From positions 3,665,001 to 3,729,000 of the forward strand of contig NZ_JAVIZM010000001.1 of the NCBI RefSeq assembly GCF_031453555.1: 64,000 bases of DNA, read 5' to 3'. The notes beneath the pieces were generated by a model. It made no database searches, was not told where the DNA came from, and was given only the letters and a program-made list of their open reading frames with translations. The first letter of the stretch is position 1. Each line of letters opens with the position of its first letter. A program made the translations under genes and the position numbers. Positions 62,914-64,000 of this stretch are shown in pieces. The stretch is from Bacillus sp. SLBN-46. GTDB lineage: Bacteria; Bacillota; Bacilli; Bacillales; Cytobacillaceae.

Positions 62914-62927
62914 ATCAGACATCTGAT
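62914..62927. promoter_or_regulatory. Palindromic operator candidate of the GntR regulator
   Basis: ATCAGACATCTGAT is a perfect 6-bp inverted repeat with 2-bp centre, 30 bp upstream of ymfC; consistent with GntR/HutC autoregulation, not proven. Confidence 0.5.
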
Positions 62928-63180
62928 ATCATTCCTACTAACCGAGATTATAGTAACATTTTTTTAGTGATAAATAAATAGGTATTCAAAATTTTGTCGA
63001 AAAAAGGTTCATTCTTCAAAAATGTCTTAAAGTTGTTGATTTTATTGCGTTGAAATCTGTTATAATATATTCTTTCTATTAAAAATATAGGTATTTCACA
63101 GTAGAACATAGGTCTTTTTCATCATCTTTTTTAAGTGCGCACTTACTACTATAGTATGGGACATGTGAGAATTTAGTATA

Positions 63181-63208
63181 AAAAAAAGAGCCATTGGCTC
63201 TTTTTTTT
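63181..63208 (-). terminator. spoIIIE terminator
   Basis: AAAGAGCCA pairs with TGGCTCTTTT; T and A runs flank it. Between the spoIIIE stop and the ymfC promoter region. Confidence 0.85.
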
Positions 63209-63211
63209 ATA

Positions 63212-64000
63212 CTATGAACTTTGCTCTTCTTTTGGCTTTGTCTGTAAGACCACACGCGGCTTACTTCCTTCGTATGGACCCACTACTCCACGTGCTTCCA
63301 TTTCATCAATAAGGCGAGCTGCTCTAGTATAACCAATTCGGAAACGGCGTTGCAGCATGGAAACTGATGCAGTTTGCATTTCAACAATTAAATCAACGGC
63401 CTCATCATACAAATCATCCTCAACTGCTCCTGTTACTTCCGGAATATCATCAGGGATCATTTCTTCTTGGTATTGAGCTTTTTGCTGTGAAATAACAAAT
63501 TCCACGGTATCCTCCACCTCTTGATCAGAAAGGAATGCACCTTGGACACGGACAGGTTTTGATGCTCCCACTGGCAGGAATAACATATCCCCACGCCCCA
63601 GTAACTTTTCTGCTCCACCCATATCCAAAATTGTTCTTGAATCCGTTGCACTTGATACAGCAAAGGCAATTCGGGAAGGTATATTTGCTTTTATAACACC
63701 TGTAATAACATCCACAGATGGTCTTTGAGTAGCTATAATCAAGTGAATACCTGCTGCACGCGCCATTTGTGCGAGTCGTGTGATTGAATCTTCTACATCT
63801 GAAGAGGCAACCATCATTAAATCAGCTAACTCATCAACAATAACGACAATGTAAGGCAATAATGGCTGCTTGTCATTTTCCTCTAAATTATGTCTTCTCA
63901 CATGCTCATTATAGCCCTCAATATTACGTGTTCCTGTGTATGAAAAGAGTTCATAACGTCTTTCCATTTCACTAACAACCTTTTTCAATGCCTGTGAGGC
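63212..64000 (-). CDS. spoIIIE: DNA translocase SpoIIIE/FtsK, C-terminal part (N-terminus outside window)
   Basis: About 263 C-terminal residues, open to the right edge (reads [12 protein letters not shown] at the boundary). It holds Walker [15 protein letters not shown], the [21 protein letters not shown] arm and the gamma winged helix [35 protein letters not shown] (key residues around 205-240), which reads SRS/KOPS-type sequences. It pumps the chromosome into the forespore. Confidence 0.96.
   Translation of the reverse strand, partial: ASQALKKVVSEMERRYELFSYTGTRNIEGYNEHVRRHNLEENDKQPLLPYIVVIVDELADLMMVASSDVEDSITRLAQMARAAGIHLIIATQRPSVDVITGVIKANIPSRIAFAVSSATDSRTILDMGGAEKLLGRGDMLFLPVGASKPVRVQGAFLSDQEVEDTVEFVISQQKAQYQEEMIPDDIPEVTGAVEDDLYDEAVDLIVEMQTASVSMLQRRFRIGYTRAARLIDEMEARGVVGPYEGSKPRVVLQTKPKEEQSS

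Overview
The window is chromosomal DNA of a Gram-positive, spore-forming member of the Bacillaceae. Evidence: strong AGGAGG-type ribosome binding sites, many TTG/GTG starts, low GC, sporulation genes (cotE, spoVS, spoIIIE), and a right half (38-64 kb, almost all minus strand) whose order matches the Bacillus subtilis ymf-ymd block read backwards: cotE, ricA, miaB, (korAB), spoVS, ymdB, rny, recA, cinA, pgsA, ymfM, ymfK, ymfJ, ymfI, ymfH, ymfF, (nupQPON), ymfC, spoIIIE. The genus cannot be fixed from sequence alone; a Bacillus/Neobacillus-like organism is likely.

Layout. 1-7 kb: a truncated AI-2E-family permease, small metabolic genes, LysR and Lrp regulators, a DUF2238 membrane protein and an NhaD/ArsB-type ion transporter. 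7.2-14.75 kb: a potassium-uptake operon on the minus strand (c-di-AMP riboswitch, a second structured leader element, a 34-aa membrane ORF, kdpF, kdpA, kdpB, kdpC, and a kinase-less KdpD with two tandem sensor/USP modules and a frameshift in the second USP domain). 15-28 kb: a light/pigment region with a TspO-like membrane protein, a photolyase, a MerR/cobalamin-binding (CarH/LitR-like) regulator, and an eight-gene C30 carotenoid operon (two CrtN-type desaturases, crtM, a CruF-like protein, an acyltransferase, a CrtQ-type glycosyltransferase, a CrtP-type oxidase, type 2 IPP isomerase). The regulator promoter and the crt promoter share a TTGTAC -35 element set in repeated/palindromic TGTACA/TATACA motifs, which points to one shared operator. 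28-38 kb: an amidohydrolase, adhE, a four-gene operon (Lgt-like membrane enzyme lacking key Lgt residues, Tes/MJ0619-like radical SAM enzyme, small membrane protein, flavin reductase), panE, a small kinase-like protein and a GNAT acetyltransferase. 38-64 kb: conserved housekeeping and sporulation genes plus a guanosine-type ABC transporter (nupNOPQ).

Most promising leads: (1) the Lgt-like/radical-SAM/flavin reductase operon, a candidate uncharacterised lipid- or lipoprotein-modifying system; (2) the predicted light/B12 regulon, with a regulator that has a changed CarH signature; (3) the duplicated KdpD sensor without kinase, together with a two-element RNA leader; (4) a seven-unit, 52-bp tandem hairpin array between recA and cinA. 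All functions are inferred from sequence motifs and remembered family knowledge; no database search was run.
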